Source: a virus
Virus record (IMG/VR): IMGVR_UViG_3300007351_000014
Location: 1-49,594 of that record
Strand: one strand, 5' to 3'
Length of the DNA: 49,594 nucleotides
Shown: piece after piece, positions 14,223 to 22,321 of the stretch
Position numbering within the stretch: position 1 is the stretch's first letter
How the letters are laid out: every line of letters starts with the position of its first letter
Notes under the pieces: model-generated
What the model saw: the letters and a program-made list of their open reading frames with translations, nothing else
What the model was told of the DNA's origin: nothing
The model's database searches: none
Made by a program: the position numbers and the translations under genes

Positions 14223-15155
14223 ATGAAATTACTTTGGATTTTGGGTTTGCTCGCCTTGCTGATTTCCCCGATTTTTGCTCAGACCGACCAGACCAAGTTG
14301 GAGGGCAATCTCTACGTTGAGGACTCACTTCGAGTGCCTTACTTGAACGCTTCGGACAGCGCTCGAATTGGGGCAAATGCGAAGGTTGAGAAAGACCTCA
14401 CGCTCGGTTCGACGGTGGACACCTCCGGGGCAGTTTTGATGTACGTTAGGAACAAAGCGGGGGTTGTCCTCCTTGGTGGGGACATCGTTGAGCCGGACTC
14501 GACTGGCATCCTGCTCGGGTGCAATACGAAGGGTGAGGTTGATACTGAGGCCGATTCGTTTTACTATGACTTGGACGCCGAGGGTTACCCAGTTTCGTTG
14601 AGGTTCATTACAGTTGGAACTGCCGATGCTGGTGACTCAGTTCGAGTTTACGGCACGGTGTACGGAGCTACTTCCGCTTCAGTTGAGCGAAGGTACTTGG
14701 GCACCGGTGCGAACAACGAGCAATCATCGAGTTACTTGTGGTCGGACATCGATTCAATTTCAAACAGGGGAGCCAACGCCGCCACTTTGGATTCGGTGAG
14801 GATTTGGGCTTGGTCGTTCGCCGGAGTGAAGGCCTGCATCACCGCTAAGAGTCGCTCCGCCCTCGGGGTGGTCGTTGGTGACAGCATCTCGGACAACGCG
14901 GTTGGCCGAATCGTCATCAAGGGGGTCGTTCAAGCTGATGCTGAACCTTCGGCGACCGCTGTTCTCGGTGGGGTGAAGGCCGGCGAGTGGCTTGAGATTA
15001 ACGCACGTGGAAACCTGACGCAGACGATTGCAGGTTTAGCTCCCGACTCGATTTACAATCGCGGTCTGGCCATTGCCTTGCAGGCGCTTTCGGCGGGTGG
15101 AACTGGCGCTGCGACTGACAGTGGCAAGATTTGGATTCTGTGGAACGGTAATTAA
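14223..15155 (+). CDS. Exported fibre-like or decoration-like protein, 310 aa
   Basis: Signal peptide MKLLWILGLLALLISPIFA followed by Q, then a beta-rich, Gly/Ser/Asp-rich protein (VEDSLRVPYLNASDSARIG) that looks like a phage fibre shaft. The C-terminal 50 residues (VKAGEWLEINARGNLTQTI ... GLAIALQALSAGG) resemble capsid-decoration folds. ATG 14223 has AGGAG 7 bases upstream; an earlier in-frame ATG at 14154 lies inside the hairpin. A signal peptide on a gene next to the capsid gene is unusual. Location may be host surface or virion. Confidence 0.65.
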   Translation: MKLLWILGLLALLISPIFAQTDQTKLEGNLYVEDSLRVPYLNASDSARIGANAKVEKDLTLGSTVDTSGAVLMYVRNKAGVVLLGGDIVEPDSTGILLGCNTKGEVDTEADSFYYDLDAEGYPVSLRFITVGTADAGDSVRVYGTVYGATSASVERRYLGTGANNEQSSSYLWSDIDSISNRGANAATLDSVRIWAWSFAGVKACITAKSRSALGVVVGDSISDNAVGRIVIKGVVQADAEPSATAVLGGVKAGEWLEINARGNLTQTIAGLAPDSIYNRGLAIALQALSAGGTGAATDSGKIWILWNGN

Positions 15156-15171
15156 TCGTGGAGGCAATTCC

Positions 15172-15507
15172 ATGACAATGGGCAACGGGTCACTCAGTTT
15201 GAAGTGGATTGCAATCATTATTGCAGCGGTCAGTCTCACTGCAGGAGCAACCACGGCGTTGAACCGAGCGGTCGGTTCGGACGCGAAGGCATTAGTTGAG
15301 GAGGCTCTCAAGCAGAGGGCGGAAGTTTCGCAGGAGTTGTTTTTCTCGAAGGAGAGGGGCATTCTACTCGAAGCGAAGGTCTCAGCTCTGGAGGCCGAAT
15401 TGAGAAAGATGCAACTGAGTCTTGACGGCATTCATGTGGAGACTCAAAAGCAAACAAGCATCTTAATCAAGTTGGAAGAGCAAGTTAGTTATTTACGCAA
15501 GCCTTGA
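15172..15507 (+). CDS. Membrane-anchored coiled-coil protein, 111 aa
   Basis: A single TM segment (about residues 11-29, WIAIIIAAVSLTAGATTAL) and a long coiled coil (LLEAKVSALEAELRKMQLSL). GGAGG (15160-15164) is 7 bases before ATG 15172. The layout (one TM, long helix in the periplasm, near the endolysin) would suit an inner-membrane spanin or lysis accessory protein, but no overlapping lipoprotein partner is seen here. Confidence 0.65.
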   Translation: MTMGNGSLSLKWIAIIIAAVSLTAGATTALNRAVGSDAKALVEEALKQRAEVSQELFFSKERGILLEAKVSALEAELRKMQLSLDGIHVETQKQTSILIKLEEQVSYLRKP

Positions 15508-15526
15508 TAGGCATCTTAGAACACAG

Positions 15527-15580
15527 GGGCGGTCGAAAAGGCCGCCCATCGAAAAACAACAAAGTCGGTTTCGCCGGCTT
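15527..15580 (+). promoter_or_regulatory. Two adjacent stable hairpins
   Basis: GGGCGGTC-GAAAA-GGCCGCCC (15527-15547, 8 pairs including two wobble pairs) is followed by AAGTCGG-TTTCG-CCGGCTT (15562-15580, 7 pairs including one wobble). Neither has a T-tract. They occupy the gap after 15507 and could process or weakly terminate the transcript before the lysis genes. Confidence 0.55.
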
Positions 15581-15608
15581 CAAGAAGAGACATTGAGAAT
15601 GATGATAG

Positions 15609-15755
15609 AGAAACGGACTGCTTCCCTCGGACACCGTTGTTTACTTCAAGATTGTCGTGTTCGACGAAGTTGGAAACAGGAGTTTACCAAGTAACATGGC
15701 GACGAAGAGAACTGCAGATGTGATTCCTCCAGCAAGAATTATTGATTTGAGGTAA
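15609..15755 (+). pseudogene. Remnant of a fibronectin type III domain
   Basis: The frame 15609-15755 translates to NGLLPSDTVVYFKIVVFDEV, then GNRSLPSN and DVIPPARIIDL, which is the typical C-terminal strand pattern of a fibronectin type III domain plus linker (Y.F.V...D..GN.S.PSN). Upstream the same frame is blocked by TGA (15594), TGA, TGA and TAG (15600-15608), no start codon or SD fits, and no continuation of the domain was found in the other frames. It is most simply the tail of a lost gene. It ends just before the endolysin start. Confidence 0.5.
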
Positions 15756-15759
15756 TGAA

Positions 15760-16233
15760 GTGACTTACATGGACGTTCTCTCGGTTGACAAATTGCGAAC
15801 TTGTTGCCGCAGTTTGCAATTGTTAGTTGAGGATGTGAGCAGGTACTACAACGTTAAGGTTTTGTGGGGATGGAGGTCACAAAAATGGCAAGACGATGCT
15901 TTTGCTCGAGGAACTACGAAATTGAAGTGGCCTGACAGTAAACACAATTTCGTTGACCCCGAGACAGGTGACCCTTGCTCATTGGCAGTTGATATCACTC
16001 AAGTGATTGACGGAAAGCCAATCATGTGCGTTGAACCGACGGATTGGTCGAACAAAGTTGCTGTTAATCGCTATCATGGGGAATTGAGACAACTTTACTT
16101 CTTCAGCGGAGGTGTTTTGATTTGCGGATTGAAGCAAGGGTTGAAGTTGCGATGGGGTGGAGATTGGAATTCAGACCTTAGTTTGCTGAACAACAAATTC
16201 AATGACTTGTTTCATTGGGAGTTGGTGCTTTGA
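15760..16233 (+). CDS. Endolysin, M15-type L,D-peptidase, 157 aa
   Basis: Matches the M15/VanY peptidase plan of small phage endolysins such as T5 L-alanyl-D-glutamate peptidase: GWRSQKWQDDAFARGTTK in front, then zinc ligands His62 (SKHNF), Asp78 (LAVDI) and His152 (LFHWEL). It should cut peptide cross-links of peptidoglycan. There is no signal peptide, so release needs a holin; holin-like genes follow. GTG 15760 is chosen because GAGG (15749-15752) is 7 bases upstream; ATG 15769 is the alternative. It overlaps the next gene by 4 bases. Confidence 0.85.
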   Translation: MTYMDVLSVDKLRTCCRSLQLLVEDVSRYYNVKVLWGWRSQKWQDDAFARGTTKLKWPDSKHNFVDPETGDPCSLAVDITQVIDGKPIMCVEPTDWSNKVAVNRYHGELRQLYFFSGGVLICGLKQGLKLRWGGDWNSDLSLLNNKFNDLFHWELVL

Positions 16234-16418
16234 TAAAAAAGTGGTTGTTAAAGTTAAGAGACTGCTTTCTTTATTTGATTGGAGTAATTAGTAGCGGTTT
16301 TTTGATTTTCAATAGTTTTGAAGGTGAGGGCGTGATAGACTTCGCTGCTGTGATTCCTGGAGTGGTTTGCTTAGTTGCTTGTTTTAAAGCCCTCATAGTT
16401 AGGTGGAATGATTATTGA
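16230..16418 (+). CDS. Holin-like two-TM protein, 62 aa
   Basis: Begins at TTG 16230 (TTGA overlap with the endolysin stop), with GGGAG 8 bases upstream. Two hydrophobic segments (about residues 11-30 and 38-55) with a short acidic loop (FEGEG) and charged ends. Position directly after the endolysin, small size and topology are those of class II holins, which open the inner membrane. The next gene is a second candidate, so which one is the holin is open. Confidence 0.6.
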   Translation: MIKKWLLKLRDCFLYLIGVISSGFLIFNSFEGEGVIDFAAVIPGVVCLVACFKALIVRWNDY

Positions 16419-16431
16419 AAGGAGGTTTTGA

Positions 16432-16824
16432 ATGAGACCTGGATTGAAGACCACCGAGGGAATTGTTGGACTGGTTACCTGCGTGGTCGCCGCAGTTCTG
16501 AAGGGACTCGGAATTGTTGATTTTCCTACTGAGGCATTTGCTGCACTTGTGGCGTGGGTCGTTGGGAGGTCGCTACAGAAGACCTTTGGAATGACTGCGG
16601 AGGAAGAAGCCACTGCCAAAAGGGCATGGAAGAGTTCAGAGTTTTGGGCTACAATTCTATACGCTGGAGCGAAGTTCGTGTGGCCGTCGCTTCCTGATGA
16701 GGTGCTTGCGATGGTGCTGACTTGGATTAGTGTGAGAACTGGGGTGAAAATTACTCCCAACTGGAAGATTGGACTGAAGAAAATTGGAACAACCAACAAC
16801 GTTTCAACTCATGGAGGTTCTTGA
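16432..16824 (+). CDS. Holin-like protein with duplicated domain, 130 aa
   Basis: Two related halves are visible: KTTEGIVGLVTCVVAAVLK ... AWVVGRSLQK (residues about 6-51) and KSSEFWATILYAGAKFVW ... TWISVRTGVK (about 67-111). Each has hydrophobic helices and a similar K-S/T-x-E start and basic end, so the gene arose by internal duplication. AAAGGAGG is the SD. It probably sits in the inner membrane and takes part in lysis; the alternative is an unrelated membrane protein. Confidence 0.6.
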   Translation: MRPGLKTTEGIVGLVTCVVAAVLKGLGIVDFPTEAFAALVAWVVGRSLQKTFGMTAEEEATAKRAWKSSEFWATILYAGAKFVWPSLPDEVLAMVLTWISVRTGVKITPNWKIGLKKIGTTNNVSTHGGS

Positions 16825-17375
16825 TGAAACGCGTTTTGATGATTGCTGCTTGCTTGATGTTCGTGGTGGCCGGTGCCTTTGCACAGACCGCTGAACCGGA
16901 GACAAAACTGCTCTTCGGAGCAGGTGCTTCGTTTCCTATTGAAGTGTTTGGTGAGGTAGCTGATGTTGGGTTTAGCGCCGTGACTGGTGTTGAGAAGACG
17001 ATTGGGAGTCACATTGCTGTTGCTGGTCGTTGGACTTACACGAAGAACGATGGTGATTTGGGTGCTAACTTCATCGCCAATACTTTTGACGCTCGATTCA
17101 AATACTACTTCACTTCAATTGAAATAGGGGATTTGGGAAAGCACTATGTTGCTCCTTACTTGATTTTCGGCGCCGGAGTTGCTTCGCTTGACAACTCTGA
17201 AGATGAGATTTCACCGGACGTGATTTTGGGAACTGCTACTGGTTTAGGAGTGGTTTACAGGTTCTCAACGAATTACGCAATCTTTGCTGAGGGTGAAGTG
17301 CTTCCTACAGGATTGCCAGCGAGCAAATTGACTTTGAAGGCTGGAATTACGGTGCCGAGTCCGTTTCAGTTTTAA
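16824..17375 (+). CDS. Predicted outer-membrane beta-barrel protein, 183 aa
   Basis: A clear signal peptide (MKRVLMIAACLMFVVAGAFA, cut before Q21 or T22) is followed by alternating strands with Gly and aromatic residues (LLFGAGASFPIEVF, DARFKYYFTS, HYVAPYLIFGAGVA) and a C-terminal Phe (PFQF). This is the pattern of 8-stranded OmpA/OmpX-like barrels. GGAGG is 6 bases before ATG 16824. A phage gene of this kind could mask or replace a receptor (superinfection exclusion) or be displayed on the host. It implies a diderm host. Confidence 0.7.
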   Translation: MKRVLMIAACLMFVVAGAFAQTAEPETKLLFGAGASFPIEVFGEVADVGFSAVTGVEKTIGSHIAVAGRWTYTKNDGDLGANFIANTFDARFKYYFTSIEIGDLGKHYVAPYLIFGAGVASLDNSEDEISPDVILGTATGLGVVYRFSTNYAIFAEGEVLPTGLPASKLTLKAGITVPSPFQF

Positions 17376-17410
17376 GTGATGTGGTGATTGTGCGCACGAG
17401 GAAGAACCAG

Positions 17411-17626
17411 TTGACTCTTGCGGATGTCGAAATTAAAGTACGTCGCTTTGACGACTTGAGAAAAACGCAAGCAACCTCAAGAAGTCGAGAGTTCACCCGC
17501 TACCGGAATACGGGCGACGCGTTGGATAGCCATGACTTGGTGTTTGAAGTTCCGGAACTGGTTCTTCCTATTAAAATTATTTTAATGAAATTGGCAACTA
17601 TTAAAAGAATCGGCTGGGTATTTTAA
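17411..17626 (+). CDS. Doubtful small protein, 71 aa
   Basis: TTG 17411 has GAGGAAG (17398-17404) 6 bases upstream, and the stop forms TAATG with the next gene, which itself lacks a good SD; both facts support translation. Against this, the product is Arg-rich and looks unlike its neighbours (VRRFDDLRKTQATSRSREF). A 17-base palindrome ATTAAAAT-T-ATTTTAAT (17570-17586) lies near its end. No function can be given. Confidence 0.4.
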   Translation: MTLADVEIKVRRFDDLRKTQATSRSREFTRYRNTGDALDSHDLVFEVPELVLPIKIILMKLATIKRIGWVF

Positions 17627-18174
17627 TGACTTGCATCGTTGGATTGAAGACTGACGTTGGGACTTTCATGGGTGGTGACAGCTGCGCCACTGATGGAACT
17701 GAGTTAGTAATTCGTAAGGATGCCAAGATTTTCAAACTCGGTCGAAGCATCCTCGTTGGATACTGCGGTTCGCCTCGAATGGGTCAGGTTTTAAGGTATC
17801 AACTCAAGATACCTCGAAGGCCTGTGAAGATGGATGCTCTGGACTTCATGGTCAAGTTTTTCGTTGAGAAAGTTAGATATGCTCTTCACCTCGCTGGGAT
17901 GTTGAAAGACCAATCGTCTAATGATTCTGTTGAGGGAAACGTGTTGATTGGGTATCGGGGTAGACTGTTTGTTATCGATTCGGACTTTCAAGTTGCTGAG
18001 CCTGACGCTGAATTTTACTGTATTGGAACTGGAGCGATGGTTGCTAATGGTTCATTGTTCACCACCGCTTCGTGCGGAATGTCTCCTGAGGAGAGAATCA
18101 TGCTGTCGCTTGAGGCTGCTGAGAAGTATTGTGTTGGTGTTGCGAGACCATTTAAGATTGAAGTATTGAGGTGA
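17626..18174 (+). CDS. HslV/proteasome-like Ntn hydrolase, 182 aa
   Basis: The N-terminus MTCIVGLKTDVGTFMGGDS fits a proteasome beta/HslV fold. If Met1 is removed, Thr becomes residue 1, Asp of GGDS residue 17 and Lys of RKDAK residue 33, the exact catalytic positions of HslV and 20S beta subunits; Gly of GYCGS falls at 47, where the oxyanion glycine sits. CIGTGAMVANGSLF resembles the later active-site strand. No ATPase partner is seen. Role is unknown; proteolysis of head or host proteins or an amidase-like reaction are possible. It starts at TAATG. Confidence 0.75.
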   Translation: MTCIVGLKTDVGTFMGGDSCATDGTELVIRKDAKIFKLGRSILVGYCGSPRMGQVLRYQLKIPRRPVKMDALDFMVKFFVEKVRYALHLAGMLKDQSSNDSVEGNVLIGYRGRLFVIDSDFQVAEPDAEFYCIGTGAMVANGSLFTTASCGMSPEERIMLSLEAAEKYCVGVARPFKIEVLR

Positions 18175-18181
18175 TTACAAA

Positions 18182-21100
18182 ATGAAGTTACTTATTGGCT
18201 TGCTTCTAGTTTGCGCGTTACCATGCGTTTCATTTTCTGGTGTGAACGTCAACACAATCATCCTCAAGACGAGTGCAGATACGATTAAGGGAATTCCAAT
18301 TCAAGATACAATTGGTAACATTCAAGACAGATACATCTTGAAGTGGAACGCTGGGACAGGTCAGTTAATATGGGCAGTTGATTCTGCTGGGGGAGTAGGC
18401 TCTTCATGGAATTGGGAGGACTCTTCAGGTGAGGCACCTTTTTGGGTTGACAGCGCTTTGTATGCGATTTTCGCTGACAGCGCGGGAAAAATTGATACAG
18501 CTTATGCTCCGTTTCAGCAGTATGTCTCAAATCATGCCGGGGCTGGGGCTGGAGATGAAATCAAAGTTGACAGTGCTGGAAATGGTTCCACTTCCGCAGC
18601 CATGCAGTCTCCCGTGGTGGTTAAACAGGGGGTTGGAATTGACCTTGTAATCATCAACGGTGATACAGTTAGAGTTGATGTGAATCTTGCCGATGCTAAT
18701 ATTCCGAATGACATTACAATCACTGGGTTATCGGACTCAACGAAGTGGAATGATGCTCATGATTCGGTGTTTTCATGGGACAATGGTGTTTTATTTTGGA
18801 CGGACTTATTTACGGATTCTCTCCTCGAACACCCCGTCATCAAGACGTTGATTGAAGACAGTCTTGATGAGTACTTTACTTCCTCTGCAACTCAATTGGA
18901 GATTGAGGACAGCCTTGATGAGTACAGTTTTTCGACTCATTTGCACGATAGTACGTACTTTCAATTGTCAGATTTTGACAATTCGACGATTGATACTACT
19001 TCAGGTGGCGCACTTCAAATCAAGAGCAGCGGAGTTGGGTCTGCTCACATTTCTAACCAGAGCGTGTTGAGAGAAGATATTGACTCAACATTGAATGACT
19101 TGGTGGTGTCTGATTTATTCAAGTCAACCAGATTCTATTCAGACAGCGCCATGGCGACAGTGGATTATGCGAAATACTCAGTGAGTAGTAAAAGAATAGC
19201 ACGAGCAAGCTCTCCAAGTGATAATTACATTCTCAAATATGACCTTGCGACTGATTCAGTTTATTGGGAAGCAGATGCTGGTTCTGGAAGTGGTGATGAC
19301 GCCTATGCGGATTCGGTTATTGGAGATGGTGGTGATTGGGATTTGTCTTCTACATTTTACCTTCAGCAGGGAAGTAATATAGACTTCATTAAAGTTGGGG
19401 ACACGTTGAGGATTTCCTCAACTGGCGGTTCCGGTGATGACATCAAAGTCGACACTATTCTCGGTGACGGCGGAGTCTGGGATTCTCCCTCCGGTTTGGT
19501 GATTCAAGAGGGCAGTAACATCGTCTTTAACAAGGTTGGAAGCGATTCACTGAGAATTGGATTCGTTGATGTGTTTTTGAATGAAGCGGATTTTGATGAT
19601 TCGATTAACGAGCACCCGGCGATTAAAAACTTGATTGAAGACAGTCTGAATGAGTACTTTACTTCCTCTGCAACTCAATTGGAGATTGAGGACAGCCTTG
19701 ATGAGTACTCCACAACCGCAGCCATGCAATTGGAAATTGAGGACTCCCTCGATGAGTATGTTTTTAGTGTTGACTTTTCGAAGGTGACGGACGACACCTC
19801 ATCTTGGAAATTCGCTGCAGATTCCGTTGCTGCATGGGACAACGGCGCTCTTGGAACAGTGAACATTGCTAATCAGAGTTTGACGAAGAATGATTTGGAT
19901 ACTACTGAAAGTGATTTTGTTTTTGATGACGCTTATCGTGGGACTTCGGGGACTTCTGAGAGTTTGTACGTCACTGATAGATTCGTTAAAATTCTAATTG
20001 AAGACAGTCTGAATGAGTATTCCACGACTGCGGCGATGCAATTAGAGATTGAAGACTCCCTCGATGAATATACTCTCACCAGTGCTTTTAATCTGGTTAC
20101 TGACGATACGGTTTCTTGGAAAGCGGCAACGGATACGGTCGCCGCTTGGGATAATGGTGCGCTGGGAACAGCAAATATCACTAATCAGAGTCTTACCACT
20201 GCCGACCTTGACACGACTTCAAGCAATTTTGTCTTTGATGATGCTTACCGCGGGACTTCCGCGACCGCCGATAGTCTATATGCGACAGAATGGTTTGTCA
20301 AGATTCAGATTGAGGACAGTCTGAATGAGTATCCTACAATTACGGCGATGCAGGCGGAAATAGAAGATTCCCTTGATGAATATTCAACCACCGCCGCTAT
20401 GCAGTTAGAAATTGAGGATTCGCTTGATGAATACACTCTCTTGACGGACTTTGCTAAGGTTACTGATGACACTATTGCGTGGCAAGCGGCTAAAGACTCC
20501 GTTGCGGCTTGGGATAATATGGGATATCCTATAGGAAACTTCATCGACACCACTACGCTGGATACAATACAGAACGCGCACGAAGCGGTAATTGCCGACA
20601 GTGCCGTAATTGCGGCAGACGTGGATACTACCGGAACGAGCAAGATAACGACCTACATCGACAATCACGCCGCAGTGGTGAATAGCGCAGAAGACTTGGA
20701 GATTATCGGCAATGTGACGATTGACGGTAGCCTCTTTCAGGTGGGACACGGTTTTGAATACGACACTTCGGTTGGCTATTATTCCCGACCGCCCGACACC
20801 TTCTTGCAGATATTGACCTACTATGATTACCCAGGAAGCGGCGATTCGATGAAACAGACGCACCCCTCAATAATAACTTTCCCCGGCAGGTATGGCGTCA
20901 ACAATGGCGATAGCATTGACCCGACTACCTGGGTGGCTGATACAGGAAGTTATAAATGGATTTACTGGATGGTGACGACTCCGCTCCGAACCGATACGGC
21001 GGAAAATCCAACCTTGTATGTCAGCAATGACCCCTCTAATCCTAACGGTTGGATACGACCATACTACGTTGACCAGTTCAATAATGTCGTTAATTGTCCC

Positions 21101-22321
21101 GAACCGATTATCTTAGCCCCCACGGTGGGGGCATCAGGTGGACACCTATCCGACGGGCATATTGGGCGGCTTCGCAATGGAGATATGTGCATCCTTTTCA
21201 GGGCGACAAATTCCTCCAACTATGACAAGTTGATGACGATTACCTCGCGGAATGGATTGGTCTGGGATACGACGGCAGACACCGCCTCCCTGACTGCATA
21301 TACCGCGACGACCGCACCTAAGTATATGTCGCCCGCCTGGGTAATTGGCTACGGTGATAATAACTATTGGGTATGGTGGGTAGATGAAAGGAATGGGGCA
21401 AGTGTGTCTGACAGTACTGCCGTCAAGTTTTTAAAAGTTACTCGATTGGACTCTACCTGGAATCTCGCCGATACGGTTGTCTGTCAATTCACGGGCAATA
21501 CTTTCGGCTGGGATTCCCTGAAGATATGGCATATATCGGTGAAGCAGCACGGCTCACAACTGCATATGTGGGCGGCTCTGGCGCACGATTCTGCTACCAC
21601 CCAAAACGGCGGCGACCTCTGGCACGCCACCAGCGTTGACGGTCGTAATTGGAAATTTGACGCTAAGCCCTTCATCAGCAATCAGGGCGGCGCGCCCAAT
21701 AGAGATTCGCTGATGATTTACCGGACGGACTGCGAATGGTTCGAGGATGGACGGGGCGGCGGCTGGCAGTGCGTTTATGGCGGGCTTAACTCTCTTGGGG
21801 CGCATCATATTTTCTATCGCAAGGTCTATAACGGCTCATATATCAATGTGCCGGTAGAGGTAGCAGGCTTAGACCATACGCCAGAGGACTCGATTATGTT
21901 ACTCCTGCCGACACAGGCTAAAGCGGGGGACACCACGCGGCTGTTTGTCGATACCTCTTATGACGCTTCGGGTGACGATTGCTACGATACTTTCTCCGTT
22001 TTCATCAATGTCCCGCAAGCGATGTACATCGATTCTTTCAACGCTGTGCTGGCTACGACCGGTTCGCTCGACTCAATTGAGTTCTGGGGAAGAAAGAACG
22101 GGACGACATTGAATATTAATGATTCGCTCTATCAGACTTATACAACGGCATTTACTACAACCACAGCAACCAAGTTGACCATACCACTGAATAATATTAT
22201 AAAAACAACTAAGTGGTTTCGACCGGGGGAAAGGGTTACGGCGATATTCTATACCAAGCACGTTGACGCCAACGACAAATTGACTGGCTACTCCGCCGAA
22301 TTTACGGGGTATCCCAAGTGA
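18182..22321 (+). CDS. Exported giant fibre with IEDSLDEY repeats and propeller, 1379 aa
   Basis: A signal peptide (MKLLIGLLLVCALPCVSFSG) starts the protein. An N-terminal domain (about 25-200, YILKWNAGTGQLIWAVDSAG) is shared with the gene at 23997. Residues about 220-760 carry ten copies of IEDSL(D/N)EY with spacers. The C-terminal half (about 850-1300) looks like a beta-propeller of the sialidase/GH43 type, with Asp-box SVDGRNW near residue 1150. This is the layout of a receptor-binding or glycan-degrading fibre, but the export signal is unusual. Codon choice changes inside the repeat region (about 20100-20350). SD GAGGTGA. Confidence 0.7.
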   Translation: MKLLIGLLLVCALPCVSFSGVNVNTIILKTSADTIKGIPIQDTIGNIQDRYILKWNAGTGQLIWAVDSAGGVGSSWNWEDSSGEAPFWVDSALYAIFADSAGKIDTAYAPFQQYVSNHAGAGAGDEIKVDSAGNGSTSAAMQSPVVVKQGVGIDLVIINGDTVRVDVNLADANIPNDITITGLSDSTKWNDAHDSVFSWDNGVLFWTDLFTDSLLEHPVIKTLIEDSLDEYFTSSATQLEIEDSLDEYSFSTHLHDSTYFQLSDFDNSTIDTTSGGALQIKSSGVGSAHISNQSVLREDIDSTLNDLVVSDLFKSTRFYSDSAMATVDYAKYSVSSKRIARASSPSDNYILKYDLATDSVYWEADAGSGSGDDAYADSVIGDGGDWDLSSTFYLQQGSNIDFIKVGDTLRISSTGGSGDDIKVDTILGDGGVWDSPSGLVIQEGSNIVFNKVGSDSLRIGFVDVFLNEADFDDSINEHPAIKNLIEDSLNEYFTSSATQLEIEDSLDEYSTTAAMQLEIEDSLDEYVFSVDFSKVTDDTSSWKFAADSVAAWDNGALGTVNIANQSLTKNDLDTTESDFVFDDAYRGTSGTSESLYVTDRFVKILIEDSLNEYSTTAAMQLEIEDSLDEYTLTSAFNLVTDDTVSWKAATDTVAAWDNGALGTANITNQSLTTADLDTTSSNFVFDDAYRGTSATADSLYATEWFVKIQIEDSLNEYPTITAMQAEIEDSLDEYSTTAAMQLEIEDSLDEYTLLTDFAKVTDDTIAWQAAKDSVAAWDNMGYPIGNFIDTTTLDTIQNAHEAVIADSAVIAADVDTTGTSKITTYIDNHAAVVNSAEDLEIIGNVTIDGSLFQVGHGFEYDTSVGYYSRPPDTFLQILTYYDYPGSGDSMKQTHPSIITFPGRYGVNNGDSIDPTTWVADTGSYKWIYWMVTTPLRTDTAENPTLYVSNDPSNPNGWIRPYYVDQFNNVVNCPEPIILAPTVGASGGHLSDGHIGRLRNGDMCILFRATNSSNYDKLMTITSRNGLVWDTTADTASLTAYTATTAPKYMSPAWVIGYGDNNYWVWWVDERNGASVSDSTAVKFLKVTRLDSTWNLADTVVCQFTGNTFGWDSLKIWHISVKQHGSQLHMWAALAHDSATTQNGGDLWHATSVDGRNWKFDAKPFISNQGGAPNRDSLMIYRTDCEWFEDGRGGGWQCVYGGLNSLGAHHIFYRKVYNGSYINVPVEVAGLDHTPEDSIMLLLPTQAKAGDTTRLFVDTSYDASGDDCYDTFSVFINVPQAMYIDSFNAVLATTGSLDSIEFWGRKNGTTLNINDSLYQTYTTAFTTTTATKLTIPLNNIIKTTKWFRPGERVTAIFYTKHVDANDKLTGYSAEFTGYPK
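18702..18762. repeat. 61-bp direct repeat, copy 1
   Basis: These 61 bases in the first fibre gene are identical to 24517-24577 in the second fibre gene, while the flanking code is only moderately similar. A further identical 35-base stretch (GTAATCATC...GATGT) begins at 18647 and just upstream of the second copy. Recent recombination or gene conversion is the likely cause. Confidence 0.85.
18849..20433. repeat. Coding repeat array (IEDSLDEY units)
   Basis: About ten units encoding IEDSL(D/N)EY are spread over this part of the fibre gene. Some copies are nearly identical in DNA: 18852-18924 and 19635-19706 differ at only a few positions (ACTTTACTTCCTCTGCAACT in both). The paired units could form coiled or spiral shaft segments and offer sites for recombination. 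Confidence 0.8.

Noticed and set aside
15599-15694. 31-codon frame from ATG 15599
   Set aside because: No SD and an Arg-rich composition; the overlapping frame with the Fn3-like sequence is far more protein-like.
18849-20433. CRISPR array
   Set aside because: The repeats are in-frame coding units (IEDSL(D/N)EY) of variable spacing with related spacers, not a CRISPR array.
20305-20863. Minus-strand open frames in the fibre repeats
   Set aside because: They arise from the repeat composition of the fibre gene and have no start signals.
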